A stretch of DNA of 20,654 nucleotides from a virus: IMG/VR virus record IMGVR_UViG_3300028283_000214, positions 1 to 20,654 of that record. One strand, given 5' to 3'. Both the position numbers and the translations under genes were made by a program. Within the stretch, counting starts at the first letter, position 1, and each line of letters starts with the position of its first letter. Under the pieces are notes generated by a model. That model saw only the letters and a list, made by a program, of their open reading frames with translations. It was not told the origin of the DNA and did not search any database. Positions 20,163-20,654 of the stretch are shown one piece after another.

Positions 20163-20576
20163 TTTTTACGTCTGTGAAAAAATTAATAAATAAAGCTTCA
20201 TCACATTTTTCTTTCCAGTCATCGCTGTCTAATGTGATACCTTTTATTTTTGTATAATTATTTATACCAAAAGTTTCGTTATAATCGTCGTCTAAATGGA
20301 AAATAAAATCTTTATCTTTATCGAAGAATTTATATTTCGGAGTATAATCAGTAAATGTATATTTTCCCTAACTATTCCTAATCTATCTGCAACTTCGTAA
20401 AGATCGTCATTATCCCATAATGTATAAGGATTTCCTCTAACTTTCCATTTTTGTGACCATTTTTTTGGGCGAGAAGTAACTATATGAATTTCGTGACCTT
20501 TATCCATGAGTTCTTTAGCATATTCTTGTATATGCTTATATTCAAGGGTTGAATCGAAGTCAAAGGATATTTTCAT
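20137..20576 (-). CDS. HAD-type nucleotidase-like hydrolase, with apparent frameshift
   Basis: Start at ATG 20576 (MKISFDFDSTLE); an earlier in-frame start is a leaderless shadow. Motif I is SFDFDST (D6, D8), motif II is HIVTSRP (31-37). As given, the frame stops early at 20292 after a nonsense tail. A one-base addition near 20353-20355 restores ENIHFTDYTPKYKFF, then FIFHLDDDYNE (motif IV) and continues to a TGA at 20137, for about 146 aa, overlapping the next gene by 26 bp. The restored half is clearly HAD-like, so a single-base deletion or a sequencing error in a T run is likely. The fold resembles phage HAD proteins related to NT5C-type 5'-nucleotidases, which would act in nucleotide metabolism. 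Confidence 0.75.
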
Positions 20577-20579
20577 TAG

Positions 20580-20603
20580 GCAAAGATACAAAAAATATTT
20601 ATA
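20580..20603 (-). promoter_or_regulatory. Promoter elements upstream of the HAD gene
   Basis: Read on the - strand, TATCTTTG (20588-20581) matches the Bacteroidota housekeeping -7 consensus TAnnTTTG, 4 bp from the ATG. TATAAATA (20603-20596) lies 19 bp upstream of the ATG and matches the T4 late consensus. A start this close to the ATG would give a nearly leaderless transcript, so which element works is undecided. Confidence 0.4.
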
Positions 20604-20640
20604 TAAAAAAAGCCCCAAAAAATTCTGGGGCTATTTTTTA
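20604..20640. terminator. Bidirectional intrinsic terminator
   Basis: AGCCCCA (20611-20617) pairs with TGGGGCT (20626-20632), with seven A residues on the left and six T on the right, so it can end transcription on both strands. It isolates the - strand operon from the sequence beyond the right edge. Confidence 0.85.
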
Positions 20641-20654
20641 TGGTTGAACTAATA

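Overview
The window reads as part of a large, AT-rich, T4-like (contractile-tail type) bacteriophage genome whose host is probably a Bacteroidota bacterium. The T4-like signs are a family B DNA polymerase with T4-type exonuclease and palm motifs, a pyrimidine-dimer-glycosylase-type gene, and a run of small proteins whose N-termini resemble the capsid-targeting tag of T4 internal proteins. The Bacteroidota signs are a TAnnTTTG-type -7 element, an ECF-type promoter (GTAAC-17-GTC), a FeoB-associated-type Cys-rich small membrane protein, and the general absence of strong Shine-Dalgarno sites. Stops are mostly TAA and the standard code fits. Taxonomy is inferred; no search was run.

Layout. (1) 2-4445, + strand: tail-fibre and receptor-interaction module. 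It holds a collagen-like (Gly-X-Y) fibre open at the left edge, a DUF1566/Fib_succ_major lectin-like protein, a galactose-binding-like beta protein, a NodB-type polysaccharide deacetylase, and two small proteins. (2) 4478-8722, + strand: seven tightly packed or overlapping genes for charged, partly disordered proteins. Nearly all start with an hKx[FY]xx[FY]xxE-like tag, suggesting proteins packaged in or assembled with the prohead. A strong terminator closes the block. (3) 8794-9856, - strand: a zinc-ribbon/PD-(D/E)XK endonuclease of mobile type and a ribbon-helix-helix (RHH) regulator, divergent from a second RHH gene that runs directly into a family B polymerase. That polymerase stops in the fingers, before motifs B and C, so it is split or truncated. 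(4) 11916-12090: a GC-rich structured non-coding leader, then a striking T9/A10-flanked hairpin touching the start codon of a class II aminoacyl-tRNA-synthetase-like gene. (5) 13057-18050: an ATP-grasp ligase carrying the tag, a 45-aa Cys-rich membrane protein on the other strand, two paralogous phosphoribosyltransferase-like proteins (one fused to a long virion-like extension) and a HAD hydrolase. This enzyme set recalls the biosynthetic modules of Ter-type stress operons. (6) 18076-18845: an ECF-type promoter driving a small secreted protein and an anti-sigma-like membrane protein, which look host-derived. (7) 18808-20576, - strand: an alpha/beta hydrolase, a small unknown, a pyrimidine-dimer-glycosylase/MSMEG_6728-type protein and a frameshifted HAD nucleotidase-like gene, with a bidirectional terminator at the right edge.

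Most interesting points: the shared targeting-like tag, including on an enzyme and inside a fusion protein; the ATP-grasp/PRTase/PRTase/HAD neighbourhood next to an aaRS-like ligase; the structured RNA leader; the polymerase half without its partner; and the host-sigma-type promoter on phage DNA.
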